Shown: one piece after another, positions 1-6,421 of the stretch
Layout of the letters: each line of letters starts with the position of its first letter
How positions within the stretch are numbered: position 1 is the stretch's first letter
Source of the DNA: Desulfobacteraceae bacterium
Lineage (GTDB): Bacteria > Desulfobacterota > Desulfobacteria > Desulfobacterales > JAABPS01
Assembly: GCA_011391835.1 (NCBI GenBank)
Contig: JAABPS010000062.1
Coordinates: forward strand, 1-11,079
Length of the DNA stretch: 11,079 nucleotides
Direction: 5' to 3'
Made by a program: the position numbers and the translations under genes
Notes under the pieces: model-generated
Database searches by the model: none
What the model saw: the letters and a program-made list of their open reading frames with translations, nothing else
What the model was told of the DNA's origin: nothing

Positions 1-897
1 CCGCAGCAATTCAACCGCTGCCCCCCAGCGTTGAGCCAGATGTGTAATTTGCTGGAAATTATCCGACTCAGCCTCGAACCGTTCCTGGACCCATAAGATG
101 TTGGTCTCAGCCATTGTACACTGAATTTCCCTGCAGCCATCCAAATCGGTTAGCACACGGAGAATATGCTCGTGGATTTGCTCTTGATGGGGAGGATATG
201 TTACCGTGACAACGCCATCGTTTGTCTGTACCTGAAGATCAACTTCAGACGTTCGTTCATCCAGCGACAAGCGTATTTTGGCCTGCGAGGACAGATAAAG
301 GTCGTCTATCAGCTTCATGCTGGCTGGGTTGGGCTGGTAATCCGGAAGTTCTGCCATGGTGCATAACATTCCGGCAATATTAGATAAACCCATGTTTTCC
401 AGATTAAAAAAAGCGTCAAAATATCTGGGATCATATCCGTTTGCCCGATGAACATAATGTATCCATTTTTCAGTATCTTCATCCAGTTGAGCGAGATATG
501 CATCGGCCTTTTCCGGTGTCAGGTGTAATAATTGAGCTGTCCGGCGGACTCTATCCTCATACGGAGCGGTTAGCCCCACCCTTAGTCTGTGGCTAACTCC
601 TGGTAAAAGAAGGTGCCCGGCCCGGCCATGATAAATCAAATTGCCCTGGCGGGCTTTCTCGCACAGGACGGATGTGATAAAAGAAATATACAGTTCTTTT
701 TCCCTGGCCAATCTGTCGGACAATACCGGCCCCTTAATCATTGAGATTTCGAGCCTGCCGATTTTAATCCCCTGTTCGCGCGCAAGATCGATCATTGTTT
801 CGCGGCCCAGCATCGGCCAGCCTGTTTTCCGGGATAACGCCTGAGCCAAGTCCTCCCGGCCAGCCTGAAAATTGCTGGAGATTAATACAATTGCCAT
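1..897 (-). CDS. Cytidylate kinase-like protein with C-terminal BON-like domain (partial, runs off left edge)
   Basis: The frame is open for 299 codons from an ATG at 897 to the window edge, so the C-terminus is missing. Residues 1 to about 175 resemble the cytidylate kinase-like family: an N-terminal beta strand and P-loop-like turn (IVLISSNFQAGRED), then LIYHGRAGHLLLPG and a helical, Arg-rich lid-like part (APYEDRVRR) followed by HYVHRANGYDPRYFD. Residues about 207-275 (IRLSLDERTSEVDLQVQTND, then GVVTVTY and a helix) look like a BON-type domain. The usual GxxGxGK P-loop is degraded: the Lys is Arg and an expected Gly is absent, so kinase activity is doubtful. The Shine-Dalgarno AGGAGG (908-913) overlaps the stop codon of the USP-like gene upstream; the two genes lie 14 nt apart and are surely co-transcribed. 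The substrate is unknown. The family call is by pattern recognition only. Confidence 0.75.
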   Translation of the reverse strand, partial: MAIVLISSNFQAGREDLAQALSRKTGWPMLGRETMIDLAREQGIKIGRLEISMIKGPVLSDRLAREKELYISFITSVLCEKARQGNLIYHGRAGHLLLPGVSHRLRVGLTAPYEDRVRRTAQLLHLTPEKADAYLAQLDEDTEKWIHYVHRANGYDPRYFDAFFNLENMGLSNIAGMLCTMAELPDYQPNPASMKLIDDLYLSSQAKIRLSLDERTSEVDLQVQTNDGVVTVTYPPHQEQIHEHILRVLTDLDGCREIQCTMAETNILWVQERFEAESDNFQQITHLAQRWGAAVELLR

Positions 898-911
898 TTT
901 ATTTTACCCTC

Positions 912-1310
912 CTATAGATAGCTGATATGATCTTTCTCCTTAACTTGTATAATTTGGCCTGTAATCATTGATTTAAGCTGGTGAAGAAGCGGTTCATAAC
1001 TCTTGTCTTCAGCATCAAAGACGATGACATCAATACCTTCGGTCTTGACCAGGCCGAGAATTTCCTCTTGTAGCTCACCGTCGGCAATATAATGGGAAAT
1101 GGTTAATCCTGCCCGGCGTGCGCTGTTAATCAGATCCTTTAACGCCTCATTCAGCCAGACAGACATCAGATCTTTGGCGGCTGCAGCGGCTGCCTGCTGA
1201 AATATACAGACCTGTGCATCAAGCCGTTCGGCCAATGACAATGCATAGTGCATGCATTTCAAATTCATTATAGATGGTTCTAAGAGAACCAGAATTCCTT
1301 TCTGAAGCAT
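912..1310 (-). CDS. Universal stress protein-like small protein
   Basis: This is a 132-residue protein with the alternating strand/helix pattern of UspA-type alpha/beta domains: GILVLLEPSIMNLKCMHYA (strand 1, helix 1), RLDAQVCIF (strand 2), TISHYIADGELQEEILGLV (strand 3, helix 3), IDVIVFDAED (strand 4) and a final strand GQIIQVKEK. The Gly-rich ATP motif of ATP-binding Usp proteins (GxxG-x9-G-S/T) is not visible, so it probably does not bind ATP in the usual way. A run of six Ala (about residues 39-44) uses mixed codons. The frame could begin at a TTG at 1334, but GAGGAA at 1320-1325 lies 9 nt before the ATG at 1310, and that start places the first beta strand at the N-terminus as is normal for the family. 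It heads a pair with the cytidylate kinase-like gene, downstream of a putative sigma-54 promoter. Its role is probably signalling or stress; the partner is unknown. Confidence 0.7.
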   Translation of the reverse strand: MLQKGILVLLEPSIMNLKCMHYALSLAERLDAQVCIFQQAAAAAAKDLMSVWLNEALKDLINSARRAGLTISHYIADGELQEEILGLVKTEGIDVIVFDAEDKSYEPLLHQLKSMITGQIIQVKEKDHISYL

Positions 1311-1319
1311 CTCTGATTC

Positions 1320-1325
1320 TTCCTC
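1320..1325 (-). promoter_or_regulatory. Ribosome binding site choosing the ATG start of the USP-like gene
   Basis: On the minus strand GAGGAA sits 9 nt before the ATG at 1310. The in-frame TTG at 1332-1334 has no purine-rich sequence before it (its upstream bases read TTACACCACAC), so the ATG is preferred. Confidence 0.6.
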
Positions 1326-1355
1326 ATTGCTCAAGTGTGGTGTAATCCATTAACG

Positions 1356-1376
1356 AGCATATCAAAACCCATGCCA
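1356..1376 (-). promoter_or_regulatory. Candidate sigma-54 (-24/-12) promoter for the USP-like/cytidylate kinase-like pair
   Basis: On the minus strand TGGCATGGGTTTTGAT (1376 to 1361) matches 10 of 12 informative positions of TGGCACG-N4-TTGCW, but the -12 GC reads GA. An overlapping register, TGGGTTTTGATATGCT (1371 to 1356), keeps the near-invariant GG-N10-GC but matches the rest poorly. Either places transcription start about 30-45 nt before the ATG at 1310. The presence of an NtrC-type activator gene next door and of dyads just upstream supports the idea; the sequence match alone is weak. Confidence 0.4.
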
Positions 1377-1393
1377 GATTTAATTTTATCAGT

Positions 1394-1410
1394 AATATCA
1401 ATATGAAATA
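1394..1410. promoter_or_regulatory. Dyad site 1 (putative enhancer site for the NtrC-type activator)
   Basis: AATATCA-ATA-TGAAATA is an imperfect dyad centred at 1402. Its core (1396-1408) is repeated, perfectly inverted, as 13 bp at 1444-1456 in site 2. It lies about 30 bp upstream of the -24 element of the candidate sigma-54 promoter, in the range used by bacterial enhancer-binding proteins. Confidence 0.45.
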
Positions 1411-1440
1411 AGGCAAAGCCTTTGACGGGTCATGCCTGTT

Positions 1441-1459
1441 ATGTTTCATATTGATACAT
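1441..1459. promoter_or_regulatory. Dyad site 2 (putative enhancer site, best match)
   Basis: ATGTTTCA-TAT-TGATACAT forms a dyad with 8-bp arms and a single mismatch, centred at 1450, 48 bp from site 1. TGT...ACA half-sites with this spacing are common for Fis-type helix-turn-helix domains such as the one at the C-terminus of the neighbouring activator; binding by that protein is inferred. Between sites 1 and 2, AGGCA (1411-1415) can also pair with TGCCT (1433-1437), so the whole 1396-1456 segment could form a cruciform. Confidence 0.5.
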
Positions 1460-1521
1460 TCAGGCTCTGTCTTGGTAGAACATATGTTAAAAATATATAA
1501 TGATATTATTCTGTTATACTT

Positions 1522-1542
1522 GATGTTTCAGAATGGCACATC
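1522..1542. promoter_or_regulatory. Dyad site 3 (third copy of the putative activator site)
   Basis: GATGTTTCA-GAA-TGGCACATC is a dyad with 9-bp arms and two mismatches, centred at 1532. Aligned with site 2 over 18 bases (1524-1541 against 1442-1459), 14 are identical. It lies about 150 bp from the candidate promoter and 48 bp beyond the end of the activator gene. As RNA it could also fold as a hairpin after the activator gene, but no T-run follows, so a terminator role is unlikely. Confidence 0.4.
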
Positions 1543-1589
1543 AGAGGTAATCCAATGAAGAAGCACGAATAAGGGGAGGAATCAGGTGG

Positions 1590-2936
1590 TTATGTCAAAC
1601 CGTAGCGCTTCATTTTTCGCCACAGAGAGGTACGCGGTAGCCCAAGGATTTCAGCGGCAAGTCCCTTTTGATAATTGGTTTTGATCAAAACCTCCTGAAT
1701 ATACTGCTTTTCCTTATCTTCCAATGATACATAAGTCTTATCATCAAAACTGCGGATCGAAAGTGTCTTGAGATCAGAAGGCAGGTCGCGGGAAGATATT
1801 TCGTGCTCATCACATAACGCTACGGCGCGTTCAATAATATTTTCCAACTCACGTACGTTGCCGGGGAATGGGTATTGCCTGAGGATATCCAGCACATCCG
1901 CAGAAATGCCATTAATTGCCTTACCAAAGGCGCGTCGATATTTATGCAGGAAATGACGGATCAGCAGAGGGATATCATCTCTCCTTTCCCGTAGAGGCGG
2001 CAGAGAGATAAGGACAACATTCAGCCGGTAATAAAGATCTTCACGAAACGCCTGAGCTTTAACCATCGCTTTAAGATCTTGGTTGGAAGCTGCGACCAGG
2101 CGTATATCCACCTGTAATGATTTTACACCACCAAGGCGTAATAAGCTGCGTTCTTCAACAAACCGCAATAATTTGACCTGCATGCTGATGGGCATTTGAC
2201 TGATTTCGTCGAGGAATATGGTGCCTTTGTTAGCGGCTTCCAGCAGTCCGATTTTGGCCTCTGTAGCACCGGTAAAGGCGCCCTTTTCGTGGCCGAAAAG
2301 TTCATTGGCAATTAATTCCTCGGTAAAGCCGCCGCAATTGAAAGAAACAAAAGGCTGATGTTTTCGAGGGCTTTGCTCGTGCAACGCCCTTGCCACCATC
2401 TCTTTTCCGGTTCCGCTCTCTCCCTGAATAAGAACCGTGCAGTCCAAAGGAGCCACCTTCTCTATCATCCTAAAGACATCGCGTATAGCCTTACTGTTTC
2501 CGATGATCTTTGCGGGCTGGTTCTGGGAAAAAAGTGCTTCCTTGAGCGCTTCTTTTTCGCGGACGAGCATTACTTTGTCCAAGGCTCGGCGTACCAGCAG
2601 TCGGAGTTCATTCATCTTTACCGGTTTGGTAATATAGTGAAACGCTCCGTCACGAATGGCTTCGATAGCTGAATCAATGGAACTGTATCCAGTCATGATG
2701 ATAACTTCGCTTTGTGGGCAGCGCGTGCGAACGGATCGGAGGACATCCATGCCGCTGAGATCCGGCAGCCGTAAATCGCAAAGAAAAAGGTCAAAGGATA
2801 CCTGATCAAGTCGGTGCAAAGCGGAGGTGGCATTGAGGAAAGTTTCAACTTCATAGGATTCCGCGGAAAGGCCTCGTTTTATTTCACGGCCAGCAATGGC
2901 TTCATCGTCGATAACAGCTATTTTGAAGTGGTCCAT
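1590..2936 (-). CDS. NtrC-family sigma-54-dependent response regulator
   Basis: This 448-residue protein has all three domains of the class. The receiver (about 1-120) has acidic pocket D10/D11, phospho-acceptor D54 (CDLRLPD), T82 and K104. The AAA+ central domain (about 143-375) has Walker A GESGTGKE (172-179), the sigma-54-contacting GAFTGA loop (219-224), Walker B GTIFLDE (238-244) and YPFPGNVRELEN (355-366). The C-terminal Fis-type helix-turn-helix spans about 410-445 (GLAAEILGLPRTSLWRKMKR). All catalytic motifs are intact, so it should hydrolyse ATP and open sigma-54 promoters once phosphorylated at D54. It starts 8 nt after the kinase stop codon with only a weak Shine-Dalgarno, which suggests translational coupling. 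The kinase next to it is the obvious partner. Its targets are not known; the dyads in the 1394-1542 gap are the best local candidates. Confidence 0.95.
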   Translation of the reverse strand: MDHFKIAVIDDEAIAGREIKRGLSAESYEVETFLNATSALHRLDQVSFDLFLCDLRLPDLSGMDVLRSVRTRCPQSEVIIMTGYSSIDSAIEAIRDGAFHYITKPVKMNELRLLVRRALDKVMLVREKEALKEALFSQNQPAKIIGNSKAIRDVFRMIEKVAPLDCTVLIQGESGTGKEMVARALHEQSPRKHQPFVSFNCGGFTEELIANELFGHEKGAFTGATEAKIGLLEAANKGTIFLDEISQMPISMQVKLLRFVEERSLLRLGGVKSLQVDIRLVAASNQDLKAMVKAQAFREDLYYRLNVVLISLPPLRERRDDIPLLIRHFLHKYRRAFGKAINGISADVLDILRQYPFPGNVRELENIIERAVALCDEHEISSRDLPSDLKTLSIRSFDDKTYVSLEDKEKQYIQEVLIKTNYQKGLAAEILGLPRTSLWRKMKRYGLT

Positions 2937-2944
2937 TTTTCACT

Positions 2945-4378
2945 TCAGGGAAAATTGTTTTGTACCAGTGGCAGAAAAATAGAAAAGCATGTTCCCTTCC
3001 CCGGTTCACTTTGCACTTCCAAACGGCCACCGTTCTTTTTGATAATATTATAGCTCACGGAAAGACCCAGCCCGGTTCCTTCTCCTTCTTTTTTGGTAGT
3101 AAAAAAAGGATCAAAGATTTGGCCAAGGTACTCTGGCGGTATGCCACATCCATTATCTTTGATGTCGATGCGAATTTCAACGGGTGGGTCTGCAAATCCG
3201 ATATCGACTTTAAGTTCACCGCCATTTTCCATGGCATGGATGGCATTTAGGAACAGATTTAGTAACACCTGCTGCAAGCCGCCTCTATCCAAAAAAACGT
3301 CCGGGAGGTCGGGTAGTGCCTGCCTGGTGAAGGTAATATTCTTCAGCTTTAACTCGTTTCGAATCAAACGGGATGTTTTACTAATCAGCTCCTCCAGATT
3401 AATCCGTTCCACCTTTGGGTGACTGGCTCGTGAAAATTCGAGCAGATTTTTCACAATTTCACTCGTGCGATCAGCCTGATCCATGGCTTCCTGGTAAAGC
3501 CTCCTGCGTTCTTCCACACTCAACAGCTCCTCATCTTCGATGAGGGTTTCGATAATCAAAGATATATTATTGACAGGGTTGTTCATCTCGTGTGCAATAC
3601 CCGCTGCAAGGGTGCCGATAGAAGCGATTTTACGGGATTGAATCAGTTGCTCGTGCCTTTTTTCCAGTTCGTCCATCATATGGTTAATGGTATTGACCAA
3701 ATGGTGAATCTCATTTTTTGCATCACCATAGGGTGTAATGCGCTGAAAAGCTCCCCGGCCAACGGCTTCCGATTCCCGGGTGATCCGCGCCAGCGGTCGG
3801 ATGACCTTTTCGCCGACAAATATGAAAACAAATCCCAGCAGGATAACAAGAGCCAGCAAGCTGATAAAGGGAAGGGGAATTATTTGTTTGAAAAGCTTAT
3901 CAATGTCTCGTCTTTCAGAAACAACCAATTGATCAGCCAGGAGAAGTAAATTCTGCCCTATGCCCCGAATTTGAGCCTGCAAATAAACACAATCAACCAG
4001 ATCACACGGTGCCTGGTGCAGCTTGGCCATTAATGTAATATAGTTTTGGACAGATTGAACGAAATTTACGTAATTGCCATCACCGATGGTTTTTGAAAGG
4101 TTTTCCTTTTCTCTATGCAAAGTTAAGGCCAACTGGTTGGAATAGGTAAGATTTTCTTCGAAATTAAAATCCTGGCGATATAAAAAATAATTTTTCTCAT
4201 AACGCCTCATTTCCAAAATTGTGCTCTTGAGTTCTTCTGCAAGTTCAAAGAACTGCATGGATGAGGATAGGCTTTTAAAATATTTATAATTCACAGCAAT
4301 AATGGCCGCCATAAAGACAAAGCACACCAAAAATGCCATGATTATTTGTATACGAATGGTTTTAGGCAGGAGATTCAT
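2945..4378 (-). CDS. Membrane sensor histidine kinase, partner of the NtrC-type regulator
   Basis: This is a 477-residue kinase. TM1 is at about 10-30. The periplasmic part (31-167) is all-helical and carries EMRRYEKNYFLYR (56-68), a motif typical of four-helix or HBM-type sensor bundles. TM2 is at about 168-190 and a HAMP linker at 190-243. The HisKA domain has phospho-acceptor H263 in AAGIAHEMNNPVNN. The ATPase domain has N-box NLFLNA (374-379), G1 DNGCGIP (408-414), F-box FDPFFTTK (422-429) and G2 GTGLGLS (434-440). It belongs to the NtrB/AtoS-like class that pairs with NtrC regulators and should autophosphorylate on H263 and pass phosphate to D54 of the downstream regulator. The ligand cannot be read from the sequence; Cys125 and Cys130 in the periplasmic part could be redox-linked or structural. 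The ATG at 4378 puts TM1 at the normal place; the Shine-Dalgarno (AAGAAAG) is weak. Confidence 0.93.
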   Translation of the reverse strand: MNLLPKTIRIQIIMAFLVCFVFMAAIIAVNYKYFKSLSSSMQFFELAEELKSTILEMRRYEKNYFLYRQDFNFEENLTYSNQLALTLHREKENLSKTIGDGNYVNFVQSVQNYITLMAKLHQAPCDLVDCVYLQAQIRGIGQNLLLLADQLVVSERRDIDKLFKQIIPLPFISLLALVILLGFVFIFVGEKVIRPLARITRESEAVGRGAFQRITPYGDAKNEIHHLVNTINHMMDELEKRHEQLIQSRKIASIGTLAAGIAHEMNNPVNNISLIIETLIEDEELLSVEERRRLYQEAMDQADRTSEIVKNLLEFSRASHPKVERINLEELISKTSRLIRNELKLKNITFTRQALPDLPDVFLDRGGLQQVLLNLFLNAIHAMENGGELKVDIGFADPPVEIRIDIKDNGCGIPPEYLGQIFDPFFTTKKEGEGTGLGLSVSYNIIKKNGGRLEVQSEPGKGTCFSIFLPLVQNNFP

Positions 4379-4404
4379 TGTCTTTCTTTAGCACCAATGG
4401 CCGG

Positions 4405-4410
4405 ATTATA
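4405..4410 (-). promoter_or_regulatory. Possible -10 element for the kinase/regulator operon
   Basis: A perfect TATAAT on the minus strand lies 27 nt before the kinase ATG, giving a leader of about 20 nt. No good -35 is visible 16-18 bp upstream, so this is a weak call. Confidence 0.3.
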
Positions 4411-4523
4411 AAACCCTTTTTTAGTCATCGAGTCTTTCGAGAGAGGTTGCGATACTGGAGCTTTTTAAAACCCCATCAAACTGAAACGGCTTCTTTGATA
4501 AGAACTTGCTTTTTAAGGGTAAA

Positions 4524-4630
4524 GCATAGAAAACCTGCTTTTTCATGTCAAGCCAAATTCAACTGCATGATGGTGCAGCGGCAGGAATACGCCAACAGGC
4601 GTCAGGCGCTTCGGCGCACAGAACATTAGG
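4524..4630 (+). repeat. Structured intergenic repeat, copy R1
   Basis: The core starts GCATAGAAA, continues CATGTCAAGCCAAATTC and CTGCATGATG, and aligns to R3 (8620-8668) with single-base gaps. The downstream part shares the order GGCGTCA, GCTTC, TTAGG with R3, interrupted by extra GC-rich sequence. The inner hairpin is GCTT (4537-4540) / AAGC (4550-4553). Further small stems are CTGCA/TGCAG (4563-4567/4574-4578), ACGCC/GGCGT (4589-4593/4598-4602) and GCGC-TTCG-GCGC (4606-4617). The outer left arm seen in R2 and R3 is not recognisable. With the two promoter calls it accounts for most of the gap 4379-4715; no gene is seen there. Confidence 0.55.
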
Positions 4631-4655
4631 CGGATGTCTCCTTGCTGTGCCCATC

Positions 4656-4685
4656 TTGCTTTTTCACAACCAGAAAGGATATACT
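4656..4685 (+). promoter_or_regulatory. Candidate sigma-70-type promoter for the GNAT-DUF2156 gene
   Basis: TTGCTT (4656-4661) and TATACT (4680-4685) are separated by 18 bp. The -10 is one base from consensus; the -35 matches 3 of 6. Predicted start is near 4692, giving a leader of about 24 nt before the ATG at 4716. The Shine-Dalgarno is weak (GTGAG). Confidence 0.4.
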
Positions 4686-4715
4686 ACCCGATCTTCTTAT
4701 AACCCGTGAGACCTT

Positions 4716-6095
4716 ATGGATAATTCTAAAATAGCTAACGTTGAAAAAGCAGCAGCCAGTGATATTGACCAGATAAAGGCGTTAAACGCGCTGCTTCGAA
4801 TCGATGTGAACGACTTTTACTGGGATTCAGATGAGTATATCGTTTCGGCCTTAAAAGGGGGTCGATGCTATGTGGTAAAGGAAAATGGAGTGGTGAAGGG
4901 TTCCTTGATCCTTGAAAAAAGAGATCCGGATTCCGCCTATCCATTACCGTCTTTGGCTATAGGAATCTTGTCTGTTTCTTCAAACGACAGGGAAAAGGGG
5001 TTTGGAACACGTCTGGTGGAAGTCGCCAAAACCTTTGCGTTTAAAGAAACTAAGCGGCTTTATGTGGAATGTTTTTTCGAATATGAAAATCTGGATTATT
5101 ATAAAAAGATCGGTTTTTCAGAAGACACTGTAAAAGAATACAACGCACGGCCATATCATGTCCTGTTTCTTGATCCCAAAAATATTCCCCGGTTTCCTGA
5201 TGCCAAACGCATTGATATAGGGGATAGTCTGGAATATCGGTCGTATCTGGAGAAAATGGAAATCATTCCAAGCGATGTTACCTTTGAAAATTTACTTGTG
5301 TATGATAACCCGAACAGACAGATCAGCCTCAGCCTGCTCCATGATAACGTCATTATCATTACCCGAAGGCCCAGCGGACTCAGTTTGTATCCGCCTGTAG
5401 GGAATCATCTGCTGGATGAAACTATCCTGGAATGTCTTGAATGGGCAAAAATGGAGCCGGAGTGTTCGGGATTCACCTGCGTCCCGTATACTCTTACGGA
5501 TCAATTGAAACCGGAAACAAAAGATAAACTCACGATAATTAAAGACAGAAACAGTTTTGATTATCTGTATAATGCCGACTATCATCTGTTTGAGGGGGCT
5601 GTGTTGAGAACCCAGCATCAGAACCTGATGTATTTTTTAAATAACAACCCGGAATATAAGGATTTGACACATGATATGGTGGATGCGGTAAGTAATTTCC
5701 AAGACCTTTGGATGGATGATTATACGCACCGCATGAAGAAGGCAAACCGGCCTGTTTCTGATTTTATCGCAACAGAAAACGAAGCAATTAAAAAAGCGGT
5801 CACGCATTGTAAATCGTTAAATCTCAGGATTGGAGCCGTGTATCGTGATCGGATGATGATTGGTTTTTCAATTGCCGGAATGTTTCGCAATATGGCGTAT
5901 ATTCATTTCGAAAAAGCCATACGGGAGAGGGGCGCCTATCAAACGCTGGTCTATTTTTTCGGGCGGTCAGCCCTTCACGGTGTCGATGTCGTAAACAAGG
6001 AGCAGGACCTGGGCATCCCCGGGCTTCGCACGAGCAAAGAACGATACCGCCCCTTGGGATTTATTGAAAAGTGCAATATTGCATGTAAAGCATAA
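4716..6095 (+). CDS. GNAT acetyltransferase fused to a DUF2156 (LPG synthase C-terminal-like) domain
   Basis: The protein has 459 residues and two acyltransferase-fold domains. Residues about 5-150 form a GNAT domain: a strand ending in ILSVSSNDREKGFGTRLVEV (84-103), with the R-x-x-G-x-G acetyl-CoA loop at R92-E-K-G-F-G97, then ECFFEYENLDYYKKIGF (118-134), the usual aromatic motif B. Residues about 165-455 match DUF2156, the domain shared with lysyl-phosphatidylglycerol synthases: YPPVGN (225-230), FDYLYNADYHLFEG (281-294), ENEAIKKAV, the hallmark YIHFEKAIRERGAYQTLVYF (395-414) and VNKEQDLGIPGLR (426-438). No membrane segment is present. The basic segment usual after the YLY motif (KRNH-like) is changed here to LRTQHQNLMYF, so tRNA-linked substrates are not assured. 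The substrate is unknown; transfer of an acyl or aminoacyl group to a small amine or lipid is the family-level guess. R1 and R2 flank the gene. Confidence 0.85.
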   Translation: MDNSKIANVEKAAASDIDQIKALNALLRIDVNDFYWDSDEYIVSALKGGRCYVVKENGVVKGSLILEKRDPDSAYPLPSLAIGILSVSSNDREKGFGTRLVEVAKTFAFKETKRLYVECFFEYENLDYYKKIGFSEDTVKEYNARPYHVLFLDPKNIPRFPDAKRIDIGDSLEYRSYLEKMEIIPSDVTFENLLVYDNPNRQISLSLLHDNVIIITRRPSGLSLYPPVGNHLLDETILECLEWAKMEPECSGFTCVPYTLTDQLKPETKDKLTIIKDRNSFDYLYNADYHLFEGAVLRTQHQNLMYFLNNNPEYKDLTHDMVDAVSNFQDLWMDDYTHRMKKANRPVSDFIATENEAIKKAVTHCKSLNLRIGAVYRDRMMIGFSIAGMFRNMAYIHFEKAIRERGAYQTLVYFFGRSALHGVDVVNKEQDLGIPGLRTSKERYRPLGFIEKCNIACKA

Positions 6096-6111
6096 ATTAA
6101 TTGAGATCGAT

Positions 6112-6200
6112 ACAAACCTGCCTGCTGGAACCGGCGTATAGAAATAGGCCCTTGTATGCCAAGGCGAATTCAATGGCCGATTCAGGTGTCCCGACCTGAA
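6112..6200 (+). repeat. Structured intergenic repeat, copy R2
   Basis: It aligns to R3 without gaps over 60 bases (6112-6171 against 8596-8655) with about 44 identities. It folds as CCT (6121-6123)/AGG (6184-6186) extended by two G-T wobbles, a 4-nt bulge GCTG, GAA/TTC (6128-6130/6181-6183), a C-A mismatch, CGGC/GCCG (6132-6135/6176-6179), and an inner CCTTG-TATGC-CAAGG hairpin (6150-6164). Compared with R3 it lacks 27 nt on the right of the inner hairpin. Its right end overlaps a simple hairpin at 6181-6200. It starts 17 nt after the GNAT-DUF2156 stop codon. Confidence 0.65.
6181..6200 (+). repeat. Inverted repeat TTCAGGT-N6-ACCTGAA (possible weak terminator or switch)
   Basis: Perfect 7-bp arms (6181-6187 and 6194-6200) enclose a 6-nt loop. 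No T-run follows on either strand, so a classical intrinsic terminator is not supported. The left arm also pairs in the outer stem of R2, so the two folds exclude each other. Confidence 0.45.
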
Positions 6201-6370
6201 GAAAAACACGGTGATGGCAGGCTTGGGTCATCCGTTGCCGGGGAAAACGCGCGAATAATATAACAGGCCGGATTCTCTGCCCACCGAAGAGTTCAAAACT
6301 TTACAATTTGAAAAAAAATCTGACAATGAAGGCATCGTATGCAAGATATGTTTTAGATTCAAAATGTTTG

Positions 6371-6397
6371 TATTATACATAATAACAATATGTTATT
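6371..6397. promoter_or_regulatory. Two overlapping AT-rich palindromes upstream of the orphan kinase (operator-like)
   Basis: TATTAT-AC-ATAATA (6371-6384) and AATAACA-ATA-TGTTATT (6381-6397) are both perfect dyads and overlap by 4 bases. They lie about 50-75 bp upstream of the predicted start from the sigma-54-like promoter at 6422-6437, where an activator could bind. The rest of the gap 6201-6370 shows nothing I can name. Confidence 0.4.
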
Positions 6398-6421
6398 GGT
6401 TATTCTTCCTGCTGGAAAAGA

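Noticed and set aside
166..366. Plus-strand frames inside the cytidylate kinase-like region (also 641-844)
   Set aside because: The minus strand is open without interruption for 299 codons and has family motifs; these are shadow frames.
1175..1195. Six-alanine run in the USP-like protein as a slippage tract
   Set aside because: The codons are mixed (GCA, GCC, GCT), so there is no simple repeat at the DNA level.
1534..1549. TGGCAC reading as a plus-strand sigma-54 -24 element
   Set aside because: There is no TTGC 4-5 bases further on, and no plus-strand gene follows; the TGGCAC is part of dyad site 3.
4378..4629. 83-codon open frame on the plus strand
   Set aside because: It lies over the repeat R1 and the kinase leader, has no Shine-Dalgarno and has an ungene-like composition rich in Arg and His.
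4589..4632. Integron attC site near R1 (hairpins followed by ATTAGGC)
   Set aside because: The required GTTRRRY/RYYYAAC pair is missing (ATTAGGC has A for the key G), R2 and R3 show no such boxes, and no integrase is seen. The cassette-like layout is noted but attC is not supported.
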